A stretch of DNA of 64,000 nucleotides from positions 1,302,001 through 1,366,000 of the forward strand of contig NZ_OY776223.1 of assembly GCF_963675395.1 (NCBI RefSeq), given 5' to 3'. Below are positions 49,007 through 58,613 of the stretch, piece after piece; position 1 is the stretch's first letter, and each line of letters starts with the position of its first letter. The notes under the pieces were generated by a model, which saw only the letters and a list, made by a program, of their open reading frames with translations, was not told the DNA's origin and did not search any database. Position numbers and translations under genes: made by a program. This stretch comes from an uncultured Vibrio sp. GTDB taxonomy: Bacteria; Pseudomonadota; Gammaproteobacteria; Enterobacterales; Vibrionaceae.

Positions 49007-49173
49007 TCGCGCTTCCTTTTTTATTTTTCTATTACCTCTGAGGGTAAGGCAGCCCCAGTTTGAATGCTATAAAAAATTAGCTTAGTAAGAGATTCTCCAC
49101 GATATTCGCTGCAATCACAGGCAGTTTAAGGTTAAAATCCTCCACAACAGCAACATAAAATACGACGAATATA

Positions 49174-49692
49174 ATGAAAATCGGACTCTTTTACGGCTCT
49201 ACGACCTGTTATACCGAAATGGCAGCAGAGAAAATGCGTTCCATCATTGGAGAAGATCTTGTCGACATTCACAATGTGAAAGAGACACCGCTAGCTTTGA
49301 TGGCAGACTACGATTTACTGCTCATTGGTATTTCAACCTGGGACTTTGGTGAAATCCAAGAGGATTGGAGTGCCATTTGGCAAGACATCGCGGCGACACC
49401 ATTAAAAGGCAAAGTGGTGGCATTATTTGGTCTCGGCGATCAAGAAGGTTACGGTGAATGGTACTTGGATGCCATGGGCCTACTCCATGATGAACTGAAA
49501 GCAACAGGCGCACAATTTATCGGCTACTGGCCTAATGAAGGCTATGAGTTCGAAGCATCAAAAGCACTCACCGAAGATGGCAGCCAATTTGTGGGTCTGG
49601 CATTGGATGAAGATTCACAGTACGAATTGAGTGACGAACGTATTGAGAAATGGTGTGAGCAAGTGCTGGTAGAGTTCCACGATACATTGTAA
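49174..49692 (+). CDS. fldB: Flavodoxin FldB
   Basis: FldB is a cytoplasmic FMN electron carrier. The 172-residue protein has the phosphate-binding loop [15 protein letters not shown], where flavodoxins normally have GS-T-G-T; STTCYTE is the FldB pattern. Other FMN contacts are [12 protein letters not shown] and [16 protein letters not shown]. Divergent from xerD as in E. coli. It lacks a strong ribosome site. Confidence 0.93.
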   Translation: MKIGLFYGSTTCYTEMAAEKMRSIIGEDLVDIHNVKETPLALMADYDLLLIGISTWDFGEIQEDWSAIWQDIAATPLKGKVVALFGLGDQEGYGEWYLDAMGLLHDELKATGAQFIGYWPNEGYEFEASKALTEDGSQFVGLALDEDSQYELSDERIEKWCEQVLVEFHDTL

Positions 49693-49726
49693 TCAGCCAT
49701 TCGTTGTTTCGCTTCGCAGAAAAAAC

Positions 49727-49761
49727 AAAGCCCGATGAATTTTATTCATCGGGCTTTTGTT
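49727..49761. terminator. Bidirectional terminator, fldB / brnQ
   Basis: AAAGCCCGATGAA and TTCATCGGGCTTTT form a 13-bp stem around TTTTA between convergent genes. Confidence 0.9.
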
Positions 49762-49779
49762 ATGCGTCGTTCAATGAAC

Positions 49780-51090
49780 TTACGCCGTTTCTTCTACCAT
49801 TTCATTTTGAGGCTTAGCAATGAAGAACATGCAAACGATCGCTGCCAGCGTTGGCAGTACCCAGCCCATGCCGATTTCAAACAGAGGCAATACGTTGAAC
49901 GCAGAGACATCCATACCTGCCACTTTTGCTGCATCCAATAACGCAAACAGCAGAGAAACAAGCAGTACCGCGCGGTATGCAAAGCGTGTGTTAGGCAGTT
50001 TGCTACGAACAAACGTTAACGCAACCAGTGCAATTGCTACCGGGTAAAGTGCAAATAACACAGGAACTGACAAAGAGATCAACTGTGCAAGACCCACGTT
50101 TGCAACCAATGCACACACAGAACCATTGATCAGTACCCAGTGCTTGTAAGAAAGCGATGTTTTAGAGCTGAAGAAATCAGAACACGCCGAGATAAGGCCA
50201 ATTGCCGTCGTTAGACATGCCAGTAATACAATCACTGAAAGAACAATTTGACCATAAGGACCAAACAGCGCCTGAACGTATTGGCTCAAAACCAAACCGC
50301 CGTTATCTGCACCTGCAGCAACCGATGCGCTGGTTGCGCCTAAGTAGAACAGAGAAATATAAACAAACGCCAAACCTGCCGCAGCAATGCAGCCTGCAAA
50401 AATCAGATATTTCGTGGTTGCAGCACGCTCTGTGATGCCTTTACCGCGAAGCGCATCCACCATCAGCATGCCGAACATCAGTGACGCGAAGGTATCCATG
50501 GTGTTGTAACCTTCTAGGAAGCCTTTCGTCAGTGGTTGAGTTAAGTACTCACCTGTTGCACCGATCATTTCACCCTGAGGATCAATAAAGACGGCGAGAG
50601 CCAGGACAATCAGACCAACAAACAAGACAGGAGTCAGTACTTTACCTATCAGGTCGATCAAGCGTCCTTGGAACCATGAAAATAGCATCGCAACGACAAA
50701 AAAGATCACTGAGAAAGCGGTCAGGTTTGTTTGAGACGCTTCAACAAAAAATGGCTTAATGGCCATCTCATAAGCGACCAAGCCAGTACGAGGAGCCGCA
50801 AATGCCGGACCAATGATAATGAAGATCAAAGCCGCCATCACAACCGCCGCTTTTTTCGGCAAATCTTGCGTTAGATGATCCCAAGTTCCGCCTGCCACAG
50901 CAATAGCAACGATAGTAATAAGAGGTAGACCTACCGCTGTTAGCAAGAAACCGAACATAGCTGGCATTAAGTTTTCACCGGCCAATTGACCAGCTAGAGG
51001 TGGAAAAATGATGTTGCCAGCACCTAAAAAGAACGCAAATAGCATAAAGCCTACTGCGATAATATCTGTTAGTTTTAATGTCTGCTTCAC
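49780..51090 (-). CDS. brnQ: Branched-chain amino acid Na+ symporter BrnQ
   Basis: An LIVCS-family inner-membrane symporter for Leu, Ile and Val with about 12 membrane segments: KLTDIIAVGFMLFAFFLGAGN, FPPLAGQLAGENL, and ALRGKGI. I start at the GTG at 51090 (437 codons with stop), six bases after AAGGG. The frame extends to an ATG at 51132 that would add 14 polar residues with no ribosome site. It converges on fldB. Confidence 0.92.
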   Translation of the reverse strand: MKQTLKLTDIIAVGFMLFAFFLGAGNIIFPPLAGQLAGENLMPAMFGFLLTAVGLPLITIVAIAVAGGTWDHLTQDLPKKAAVVMAALIFIIIGPAFAAPRTGLVAYEMAIKPFFVEASQTNLTAFSVIFFVVAMLFSWFQGRLIDLIGKVLTPVLFVGLIVLALAVFIDPQGEMIGATGEYLTQPLTKGFLEGYNTMDTFASLMFGMLMVDALRGKGITERAATTKYLIFAGCIAAAGLAFVYISLFYLGATSASVAAGADNGGLVLSQYVQALFGPYGQIVLSVIVLLACLTTAIGLISACSDFFSSKTSLSYKHWVLINGSVCALVANVGLAQLISLSVPVLFALYPVAIALVALTFVRSKLPNTRFAYRAVLLVSLLFALLDAAKVAGMDVSAFNVLPLFEIGMGWVLPTLAAIVCMFFIAKPQNEMVEETA

Positions 51091-51419
51091 AGATAACCCT
51101 TGTCTAAAAATGTGTGAATGTTGTGTATGCATCGACCACTTTTTGAGCCTTTGTTAGCAACAAGTACTCGTGGTTCAATCTATAAAATCGTGCCGCATAA
51201 TGACGAAATAACCATCATTTGGCAACCTACGAGGAAAAAACACCATATTAATTTATATTTAGAATAAAAAACCAGTCAATATAACCAGAATAAAACAAAA
51301 TACTAGAAATTTATCTCGATCAAATATCAATACAATTTACTAACCTACAAAACAACAAACCAAACAATTAATAAACATTAGATGAAAGCACTGAAATATA
51401 GAGCATATATAAAATAATT
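51091..51419. other. Very AT-rich brnQ/trmN6 divergent region
   Basis: This 329-base spacer is strongly A/T-rich from 51236 onwards and has no credible ORF. TATAAA at 51408-51413 lies so close to the trmN6 ATG (51420) that a leaderless transcript is possible. It may be a target of nucleoid proteins. Confidence 0.45.
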
Positions 51420-52139
51420 ATGAATGACGAAAAATTTAAAACTAAGAGCTTCAAGTTTAAGCGTTTTTTCATCGAAGGTGGCGAAAGCGGTATGCCTGTC
51501 AGTACCGATGGCGTGATGCTTGGCGCTTGGATTGAAAGCCCAGCAGATGCAGAGATACTCGATATTGGAACAGGTACTGGCTTGCTAGCGCTAATGTGCG
51601 CTCAACGTTTTAGTCAAGCACAGATAACCGCACTAGATATTGAAGCAACAGCAATCACTGCAGCTTGGAACAACTTCGCTCACTCGCCTTGGCAAGCGAG
51701 ATTATGCGTACTTCACACAGATGTGTTGAGCTTCACGCCAGCTAGGTTATTCCAGCGAATCATTTGTAACCCGCCCTATTTCAATAGTGGTGAGCAATCC
51801 AAACAGAGTCAGCGAGCGACGGCAAGACACACCGACTCTCTGCGCCACGACGCCCTACTTCACTGTTGCTACCAACTGTTAGAAGAAGATGGAAAAGCCA
51901 GTTTTGTGTTGCCTATCACCGAAGGTGAGCAGTTTATTGAATTAGCATTGCAACAAGGTTGGTATTTATCTCGCCTTTGCCGCGTGCAGCCATCAGAGAA
52001 AAAGCCAGTACATCGCTTGTTGTTTGAGTTGGCGAAGCAGTCTTGTGAGACTCTAGAATCGCACTTGATCATTCACTCATCAGGCGGATACAGCGACAAT
52101 TTTGTCCAGCTAACCCGTGAGTTTTATCTTAAGATGTGA
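51420..52139 (+). CDS. trmN6: tRNA1(Val) adenine-37 N6-methyltransferase TrmN6 (YfiC)
   Basis: This SAM-dependent enzyme methylates A37 of tRNA-Val. The 239-residue protein has the SAM motif LDIGTGTGLLALMCAQR, acidic ALDIEA and catalytic NPPY (RIICNPPYFNSGEQ). The STDGVMLGAW segment is typical of YfiC. There is no Shine-Dalgarno before the ATG. It is next to srmB, as the pair is in E. coli, but here both are on the same strand, 107 bases apart. Confidence 0.92.
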   Translation: MNDEKFKTKSFKFKRFFIEGGESGMPVSTDGVMLGAWIESPADAEILDIGTGTGLLALMCAQRFSQAQITALDIEATAITAAWNNFAHSPWQARLCVLHTDVLSFTPARLFQRIICNPPYFNSGEQSKQSQRATARHTDSLRHDALLHCCYQLLEEDGKASFVLPITEGEQFIELALQQGWYLSRLCRVQPSEKKPVHRLLFELAKQSCETLESHLIIHSSGGYSDNFVQLTREFYLKM

Positions 52140-52246
52140 AATAACATGTGATCCTTATCACCAATCACTTTATAATGTGCGACCTTTTCGTATTTTAAGC
52201 TGTTGCGGCGAACCATTAACCAAGCCTTGCTTGTGGAGAACTCATT

Positions 52247-53470
52247 GTGATCAGAACCTTTGCTGAACTTGATCTAGACTCAAACTTACTTGATGCCATT
52301 GAAGAAATGGGCTTCGAACGCCCAACAAAAGTCCAGGCAGAAGCAATCCCACAAGCGTTGGATGGTCGTGACATTCTCGCGTCAGCCCCAACTGGTACTG
52401 GTAAAACCGCAGCATTCGTACTGCCTGCTCTGCAATACCTGCAAGACTTCCCGCGCCGTAAACCTGGGCCTGCGCGCATCCTGATCCTAACCCCAACGCG
52501 TGAGTTGGCAATGCAGGTTGCGGATCAAGCTCGTGCACTGGCGAAAAATACTAAGCTCAATATTTTTACCATCACTGGTGGCGTTCAATACCAAGAGCAC
52601 GCAGATATTCTGGCAACGACTCAAGATATTGTTGTTGCAACCCCAGGCCGCTTGCGTGAATACATTGACGCAGAACGTTTTGATTGCCGCGCGATTGAAT
52701 GGTTAATCCTCGACGAAGCCGACCGCATGCTAGACATGGGGTTTGCGCCAACAGTCGATCGTCTATCGAACGAGTGTCGCTGGCGTAAGCAAACCCTTCT
52801 GTTCTCTGCAACATTAGAAGGCAGAGGCGTTGAAGGCTTTACTGCGGACCTACTGAAAGAGCCTGCGGAAATCGATGCGAAGTCACCGCTACGCGAACGT
52901 AAGAAGATCGCACAATGGTATCACCGAGCGGACGATGCAGAGCATAAACTCGAGCTACTCAAGCATATTATCACCCAGCAAGCAGATAGAACTATCGTGT
53001 TCCTTAAGACTCGTGAACGTCTGGCTGAACTACGCGGTCAACTTGAGAGTGCACAAATTCCTTGTTCGTGGATTCAAGGTGAGATGCCGCAAGATCGTCG
53101 CAACAACGCAATAGCACGCTTTCGTGATGGCACGGTTAACGTTCTACTAGCCACTGACGTTGCAGCTCGTGGTATCGACCTTCCTGATGTGTCACACGTC
53201 ATCAACTACGACTTGCCTCGCACGGCTGACGTTTACCTACACCGAATTGGCCGTACCGCTCGTGCTGGTAAAAAAGGCAATGCGATCTCAATTGTAGAAG
53301 CGCACGACCAGCCAATGATGGATCGCGTCGCTCGTTACGTGAAAGAAGACATCAAAGAGCGCTTCATCAAAGAGATGCGTCCAAAACACAAAAAACCGGT
53401 GTTTAAGAAGAAAAAGAAAAAAGACGACAAGAAGAAAACAGCGAAAAAGAAAGTCACTAAGAAGAAGTAA
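52247..53470 (+). CDS. srmB: DEAD-box RNA helicase SrmB
   Basis: SrmB is an ATP-dependent RNA helicase needed in early 50S subunit assembly. The 407-residue protein shows Q motif FERPTKVQAEAIP, Walker A APTGTGKT, PTRELAMQ, TPGRL, DEAD (LILDEADRMLDMG), SAT (FSATLEG) and HRIGRTARAG. A lysine-rich tail (HKKPVFKKKKKKDDKKK region, residues about 380-407) probably binds RNA. The start is GTG after GGAG. A terminator follows. Confidence 0.95.
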   Translation: MIRTFAELDLDSNLLDAIEEMGFERPTKVQAEAIPQALDGRDILASAPTGTGKTAAFVLPALQYLQDFPRRKPGPARILILTPTRELAMQVADQARALAKNTKLNIFTITGGVQYQEHADILATTQDIVVATPGRLREYIDAERFDCRAIEWLILDEADRMLDMGFAPTVDRLSNECRWRKQTLLFSATLEGRGVEGFTADLLKEPAEIDAKSPLRERKKIAQWYHRADDAEHKLELLKHIITQQADRTIVFLKTRERLAELRGQLESAQIPCSWIQGEMPQDRRNNAIARFRDGTVNVLLATDVAARGIDLPDVSHVINYDLPRTADVYLHRIGRTARAGKKGNAISIVEAHDQPMMDRVARYVKEDIKERFIKEMRPKHKKPVFKKKKKKDDKKKTAKKKVTKKK

Positions 53471-53486
53471 GTTTATACCCAAATAG

Positions 53487-53516
53487 TAGGGTTGGCCATG
53501 CCAACCCTTTTTTTGT
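53487..53516. terminator. Bidirectional terminator, srmB / yaaA
   Basis: AGGGTTGGC and GCCAACCCT form a stem around CAT, followed by T-run TTTTTTTG. Confidence 0.88.
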
Positions 53517-53531
53517 ATCGGGAGTTCGAGA

Positions 53532-54308
53532 TTAGTTCTGCTCTTCGCGTTTGAAGACCAGATCTGTTGGCGTCGACTCTTCTTCGACAAAGTAGTATCC
53601 CGCAGTATCAAACTTGGTCAGTTCAGCGACACTCTCAATTCGATTTTCGATAATGTAGCGCGCCATCATGCCACGCGCTTTCTTCGCATAGAAACTGATC
53701 ACTTTGTATTGACCATTTTTACAGTCTTTAAAGATTGGCGTGATCACTTGAGCATCAAGGTTCTTTGGTTTTACCGCCTTAAAGTATTCGTTTGATGCAA
53801 GGTTAATCAGCACATTATCGCCTTGGGCTGCAATCGCTTCGTTGAGCTTGTCCGTAATGACGTTACCCCAAAACTGATACAAGTTATTACCTTTGTCGTT
53901 AGCAAGCTTGGTGCCCATTTCCAGACGGTATGGCTGCATCAGGTCTAATGGCTTCAACAAGCCGTAAAGACCCGACAGCATGCGAAGATGCTCTTGCGCG
54001 TAATCAAAGTCAGCTTGTGATAATGTTTCTGCCTCAAGGCCGGTATAAACATCACCTTTGAAAGCAAGGATAGCCTGACGTGAGTTTTTGGTCGTGAAGG
54101 TTTCACTCCATTCCTGGAATCGACCTACGTTCAAATCTGCGATTTTATCGCTCACCTTCATCAATGACGCGACATCAGCAGGCGTCAATTTACGGCAAAC
54201 GTTGATCAGCTCTTTTGAATATTCAATTAGCTCAGGCTGAGTAAACTTTTCTGTCGCCAGAGGAGACTCATAATCCAGAGTCTTAGCGGGAGAAACTACG
54301 ATAAGCAT
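53532..54308 (-). CDS. yaaA: Peroxide stress protein YaaA
   Basis: YaaA limits intracellular free iron and protects DNA during H2O2 stress in E. coli, where OxyR controls it. The 258-residue DUF328 protein has [37 protein letters not shown] and [11 protein letters not shown]. It is adjacent to a sodium:alanine symporter, as yaaA-yaaJ in E. coli. Its own terminator region separates it from that gene. Confidence 0.95.
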   Translation of the reverse strand: MLIVVSPAKTLDYESPLATEKFTQPELIEYSKELINVCRKLTPADVASLMKVSDKIADLNVGRFQEWSETFTTKNSRQAILAFKGDVYTGLEAETLSQADFDYAQEHLRMLSGLYGLLKPLDLMQPYRLEMGTKLANDKGNNLYQFWGNVITDKLNEAIAAQGDNVLINLASNEYFKAVKPKNLDAQVITPIFKDCKNGQYKVISFYAKKARGMMARYIIENRIESVAELTKFDTAGYYFVEEESTPTDLVFKREEQN

Positions 54309-54352
54309 GACTTTAACTCTATCCTTTTTATTTTATATACCGTTAAGGGTAC

Positions 54353-54386
54353 AAAAAAAGCCATGCATTGTCTGCATGGCTTTTTG
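54353..54386 (-). terminator. Terminator after the alanine symporter gene
   Basis: AAAAAAGCCATGCA and TGCATGGCTTTTT form a stem around TTGTC; on the minus strand the T-run follows. Confidence 0.88.
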
Positions 54387-54416
54387 AATCGTGTTAATAG
54401 CTTTTAGCTATGACGC

Positions 54417-55850
54417 TTAGTCTTTTTTGTCGTTGTACCAAATACCCTCTTCCAACTGAGACTTCAGCTCAGGGAAATCATTAGCATCAAATGTTGGTAC
54501 CTTACCAGCGTCTAGCTGACGGTTGTAGTCTTTAGCCAGCTTGATAACAATGCCCGATAGCAAAATGATCGCTACCAAGTTCACAATCGCCATTAGACCC
54601 ATTGACACATCGGCCAACGACCATACAACTGGCAGAGAAGCCATCGCACCAAACATCACCATACCTAAGAAGATAATACGGAATACGCGAATGCCGGCTT
54701 TATGGTTATGCTCCAGGAAGACCAAGTTCGTCTCTGCATATGAGTAGTTTGCAATGATCGATGTAAACGCGAAGAAGAAGATTGCCACTGCAACGAAAAT
54801 GCCACCCCAGTCACCGACTTGTGAGCTCAAAGCACGCTGTGTCAATTCGATACCGGTAACTTCTGTCGCCTGACCTACGTATTCACCAGACATCAGGATA
54901 ATCGCTACCGTCGAAGAACAGATCACGATCGTATCCATAAACACACCCAGCATCTGAACATAGCCCTGAGACGCAGGGTGCGGCGGGTACGGTGTTGCAG
55001 ATGCTGCAGCGTTTGGCGCAGAACCCATACCAGCTTCGTTTGAGAATAGGCCTCGTTTTACACCGTTAATCATCGCTTGTGCAATAGCGTAGCCTAAACC
55101 ACCTGCCGCTGCTTCTTGCAAGCCAAAGGCACTCTTAACAATCAGAGTAAGTACCGCAGGAAGCTTCTCGATATTGGCAAACATGACCACTAGCGCAAGC
55201 GCAAGGTAAAGCAGAGCCATAAGTGGAACAATCATCTCCGCTACTTTAGCGATACGTTTAATACCACCAAAGATAACCGCAGCAGATAATGCTACAACGG
55301 CGATACCCACATAGAGAGAGTTCCAGCCAAATGCCGTGTTCATCGCATTGACAATAGAGTTAGCTTGAACGGCATTGAATACCAAACCAAAAGCGATGAT
55401 TAGAAGAATCGAGAACAATACGCCCATCCAGCGCATGCCCAAGCCTTTTTCCATGTAGTAAGCAGGACCACCACGGTAATTGCCATCATCATCTTTGGTT
55501 TTGTATAACTGTGCCAGAGTGCTCTCTGCAAACGATGTTGCCATACCCAGCATAGCGATCAGCCACATCCAGAAGATAGCACCTGGGCCGCCCGCGGTTA
55601 GCGCAACAGCCACACCAGCCATATTACCAGTACCGACACGTGCTGCGAGACTGGTACAAAGTGCTTGGAAAGAAGAAATACCAGCTTTGTCTGCTTTACG
55701 GCTGTTCTTTAGAACCGAAAACATGTGCCCGAAATGACGGAACTGAATGAACCCCAATCGAAAGGTGAAGTAAATACCTACACCAACAAGAAGATAAACC
55801 AGAATCGACCCCCAAAGGAGATCGTTCATCAAATTGATTAAGTCTGTCAT
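54417..55850 (-). CDS. Sodium:alanine symporter (AGCS family)
   Basis: This 477-residue inner-membrane symporter takes up alanine or glycine with Na+. About ten membrane segments are visible. Signatures include TSLAARVGTGNMAGVAVALTAGGPGAIFW split across helices, GGPAYYMEKGLG and FSNEAGMGSAPNAAA. It is comparable to E. coli YaaJ and keeps its neighbour yaaA. GAGGT precedes the ATG. A long spacer upstream holds possible control sites. Confidence 0.93.
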   Translation of the reverse strand: MTDLINLMNDLLWGSILVYLLVGVGIYFTFRLGFIQFRHFGHMFSVLKNSRKADKAGISSFQALCTSLAARVGTGNMAGVAVALTAGGPGAIFWMWLIAMLGMATSFAESTLAQLYKTKDDDGNYRGGPAYYMEKGLGMRWMGVLFSILLIIAFGLVFNAVQANSIVNAMNTAFGWNSLYVGIAVVALSAAVIFGGIKRIAKVAEMIVPLMALLYLALALVVMFANIEKLPAVLTLIVKSAFGLQEAAAGGLGYAIAQAMINGVKRGLFSNEAGMGSAPNAAASATPYPPHPASQGYVQMLGVFMDTIVICSSTVAIILMSGEYVGQATEVTGIELTQRALSSQVGDWGGIFVAVAIFFFAFTSIIANYSYAETNLVFLEHNHKAGIRVFRIIFLGMVMFGAMASLPVVWSLADVSMGLMAIVNLVAIILLSGIVIKLAKDYNRQLDAGKVPTFDANDFPELKSQLEEGIWYNDKKD

Positions 55851-56573
55851 GCGTACCTCAAAGTGAGTTGCGCCGGTCTATGCATCCTAGCCATCCACCA
55901 GATTGCCTGCTAAGTGTCAAAGTGTGCTTAGCTAATTAAATAGTGTTTGTTTTAAGGGCAACCTAGAATCGTAAATGTCGCTTCATGCATCCATTTTACG
56001 TACCAGCGTATTTTTTGACGGGCGGATAATGCAACCTGAAGACGCAAAAATCAATATGAAATAACATTGATAATATTGTTATTTTTCACTAGAAAGTCAC
56101 CAAAAAATAACATAATCAGAAGACTCAAGCGCTACAAAACGCAACATGCTACTCACCAGAATGCAACAAAAGTAATTAAGCCATAACCATTCCTGTTTCA
56201 CTCCATGATTCAGGTACAAGGCTAGTATTCATAAGGTGTAACAGAAAGTTACCACCTTAACGTTTTCATCAGTCGCACACTATTTAAGCAAAGTCATTTT
56301 ATGCAACTTTAACCTTGGCTTTATACTCTAATTGAGACCTTTTCGTTAACACGGAAAATCTCAGCATTTAATCGTTTTCATAGTCTCGTTTGGGCACTTT
56401 TTATGCAAGAGTGAGAAAGTAAAGTGTGATTATCGAAGTGTTTTTGCACGAAAATGTCATGATACGGACACAAATTCGAAATATATCGTGGCTATTCTCA
56501 CAATTATTGTGGTAATTAAAAATCTCCACAAGGACTGGTTACAACAGTTTTGATAAACAAGGTAAGGTGGCTT
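55851..56573. other. 723-base gene-free region with two dyads
   Basis: No ORF with a ribosome site was seen. Two dyads stand out: AATAACA...TGTTATT at 56060-56083 (operator-like) and TAAGGTGTAAC...GTTACCACCTTA at 56232-56259 (hairpin with a one-base bulge). The right end holds the promoter of the DUF3545 gene. The region is unusually long for two ordinary promoters, so an RNA gene is possible but not shown. Confidence 0.35.
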
Positions 56574-56759
56574 ATGGACGGCTTTCAACTAGATGACATT
56601 TTTAATCTGGATACTACCTCAACAACCAAATCTCGTGCTAAACCAATGAAACGTAAATGGCGAGAGATAGAAGAGATGAACGACAGACGCAATTTATTGA
56701 AAGAGCTGCGTGATCTCGATGTCTGTAATGATTACAACCTAGACGACATTAAACTCTAA
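56574..56759 (+). CDS. DUF3545 small acidic/basic protein
   Basis: This 61-residue protein has MDGFQLDDIFNLDTTS and then KPMKRKWREIEEMNDRRNLLKELRDLD. The PxKRKWREIE core fits DUF3545, a Vibrionales/Alteromonadales family of unknown function. The charged second half is probably helical. AAGGTGG lies before the ATG at 56574; the longer frame from 56550 begins with a TTG before the ribosome site. A strong terminator follows, so it is a single-gene unit. Confidence 0.78.
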   Translation: MDGFQLDDIFNLDTTSTTKSRAKPMKRKWREIEEMNDRRNLLKELRDLDVCNDYNLDDIKL

Positions 56760-56764
56760 TTCGA

Positions 56765-56794
56765 ACAAAAGGCACCTCATGGGTGCCTTTTGTT
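56765..56794 (+). terminator. Terminator after the DUF3545 gene
   Basis: ACAAAAGGCACC and GGTGCCTTTTGT form a stem around TCAT, followed by TATTTGG. T-rich right arm. Confidence 0.82.
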
Positions 56795-56989
56795 ATTTGG
56801 TTTAGAGCGAACAAGCAGTGGGCTAAGCACACTTAGGTAGGTACCTAGCCCTCATTCCCGCATATTGATAATTTCCAGCGGGACAAATCTATATTCAGGC
56901 TAAATTTTATTTCTCTTTAATTCTTAATAAATAAGAAAATTGGTGTAAAAACCAGAGCACATCCCACACTTACCCAGGTGAAGTTTACT

Positions 56990-57541
56990 TTAGATGTATT
57001 CCATATCGCTTTGACGAACGCGTTCAGCTAACTGTTTATAACGGTCAGCAATGGTATCGCCAAATACAGGATCGTCCTCATTTTCACTCCAGAGACTCTC
57101 AACGTACTGCCAGTCTTCCGTCGTAAACAGCTCTTCGATCAATGGTAAGACCTTGCGTTCTTCGAGCTCAAGGTGACGTTTCTGTGAGTTAATGAAATCT
57201 TCTAAATGTGCAATAAACACATCTTGAGGCACCACAGCATCTTGAAGAATCATCTCGATCACCGCTGAGAATTCTTTGTTTTTTTCGGCCAGCTCTTTAT
57301 GCTCCTGCTCGAGGTTTTCCACGGTCCGTTGCTTACCATAATGTTCTAAGAAATGATGATAGAGGATGTCCTCTTTTGGGTGATGAACTTTTTCTGAATG
57401 CGTAGAGAGGTAATCAACAATCTCGCCCACTAACGCATAGTTAATGGTACGTTCTTGTTTTATTTCATTAAGTTTGTGGCGCAATATAGCCAACAGGCGA
57501 ACCATGTAGCCGTGTTCGCGTCGAATTCTTTCGATCATCAT
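56990..57541 (-). CDS. Hemerythrin-domain protein
   Basis: This 183-residue cytoplasmic protein begins MMIERIRREHGYMVRLLAIL. Iron-ligand residues of the HHE fold are visible: REHGYM, HHPKEDILYHHF (H..HxxxE type), and NSQKRHLELEERKVLPLIEE. Such proteins bind a di-iron centre and O2, NO or peroxide; the exact role is not known. The start at 57541 follows AAGGAGA by eight bases; the open frame to 57559 lies before that site. It stands alone downstream of ung. Confidence 0.85.
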   Translation of the reverse strand: MMIERIRREHGYMVRLLAILRHKLNEIKQERTINYALVGEIVDYLSTHSEKVHHPKEDILYHHFLEHYGKQRTVENLEQEHKELAEKNKEFSAVIEMILQDAVVPQDVFIAHLEDFINSQKRHLELEERKVLPLIEELFTTEDWQYVESLWSENEDDPVFGDTIADRYKQLAERVRQSDMEYI

Positions 57542-57652
57542 AGCGTCTCTCCTTAACACCTGTTTTTAGTAAGTGTACATGAGAAATACATTGCCAGCTT
57601 GAGCACGCTCAAAAAAACAGCGATAAGAAGATCTTAATCGCTGTTGTTAAGT

Positions 57653-58333
57653 TTACACCGTCAGCGGTAGATGCCAATTGATGGGTTGTTTACCTTGCGA
57701 TGTAAGTATTTGGTTTGCTTGACAGAAGTGTTTACACCCCAAAAAGCCTCGGTGAGCAGAAAGCGGAGATGGGTGAGGAGCAGCAAGGACATGATGCTTG
57801 GAACGATCAATAAACCTGCCCTTTTTCTGCGCGTGCGCACCCCACAACAGGAAGACAACCCCCTGTTGATGCAAGTTTATTGCTTCAATGACTTTATCAG
57901 TAAACGTTTCCCAACCGGTTTTCGAATGAGAATGAGCTTTACCCTGTTCTACCGTCAATACGGTATTAAGCAGTAATACACCTTGCTCAGCCCAACTTTG
58001 CAAAAAGCCGTGTTGAGGAATTTCAAAACCGTCGATATCCTGAGCAAGCTCTTTGTATATGTTCACTAAAGAAGGTGGGATTTTCACTCCAGGCAAAACA
58101 GAGAAGCACAACCCATGCGCCTGATTAGGACCGTGGTAAGGATCCTGGCCTAAAATGACCACCTTAACATCATTAAACTCGGTATAGCGAAACGCATTAA
58201 ACACATCTTTTGCTGGCGGATAAATCGTTTTTCCCGCCGAACGTTCCGATTCAACAAAGTTTAAGGTATCGACAAAATAGCTTTGTTTTTTTTCTTCGCC
58301 GATCACATCGTGCCAAGTCGGTGACTGATTCAT
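57653..58333 (-). CDS. ung: Uracil-DNA glycosylase Ung
   Basis: Ung removes uracil from DNA. The 226-residue family-1 enzyme has the catalytic water-activating loop [17 protein letters not shown] (D in QDP), [30 protein letters not shown] and the DNA-intercalation loop [18 protein letters not shown] precedes the ATG. It is close to grcA, its neighbour in E. coli, with nfo between them here. Confidence 0.97.
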   Translation of the reverse strand: MNQSPTWHDVIGEEKKQSYFVDTLNFVESERSAGKTIYPPAKDVFNAFRYTEFNDVKVVILGQDPYHGPNQAHGLCFSVLPGVKIPPSLVNIYKELAQDIDGFEIPQHGFLQSWAEQGVLLLNTVLTVEQGKAHSHSKTGWETFTDKVIEAINLHQQGVVFLLWGAHAQKKGRFIDRSKHHVLAAPHPSPLSAHRGFLGCKHFCQANQILTSQGKQPINWHLPLTV

Positions 58334-58427
58334 AGAAAGTTCCTGTGCTTGAGTGTTGCTCTATTCTAACCAGCAACACTCAAACAAACAAAAACTTACC
58401 TACCGACTTGAGAACAGTCAGCAGAGG

Positions 58428-58544
58428 TTAGTGCTTCTGCGGCGTTCGGAAGTGACCTTGCCCCGTGATATGGCGGTTAGGCGCAGGCAAACGCACCGAA
58501 CGTCTGCTATGTGAAAAAGCGGTAAAAGTGTTAGGTCGAGACAT
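58428..58544 (-). CDS. 38-residue basic peptide, unrecognised
   Basis: A short frame between nfo and ung starts MSRPNTFTAFSHSRRSVRLP and ends GHFRTPQKH-stop. It has AAGGA seven bases before its ATG. The peptide is very basic (Arg/His/Lys against no acidic residue) and proline-rich, without membrane or signal character; RNA or ribosome binding is only a guess. It was too short for usual gene calling. I do not recognise a family. Confidence 0.5.
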   Translation of the reverse strand: MSRPNTFTAFSHSRRSVRLPAPNRHITGQGHFRTPQKH

Positions 58545-58613
58545 AATGTAATCCTTCTTTCCTATGGCCCCAATGATCAGTAAGAAAGAAAAATGCCAAC
58601 TATGACAACTGGG

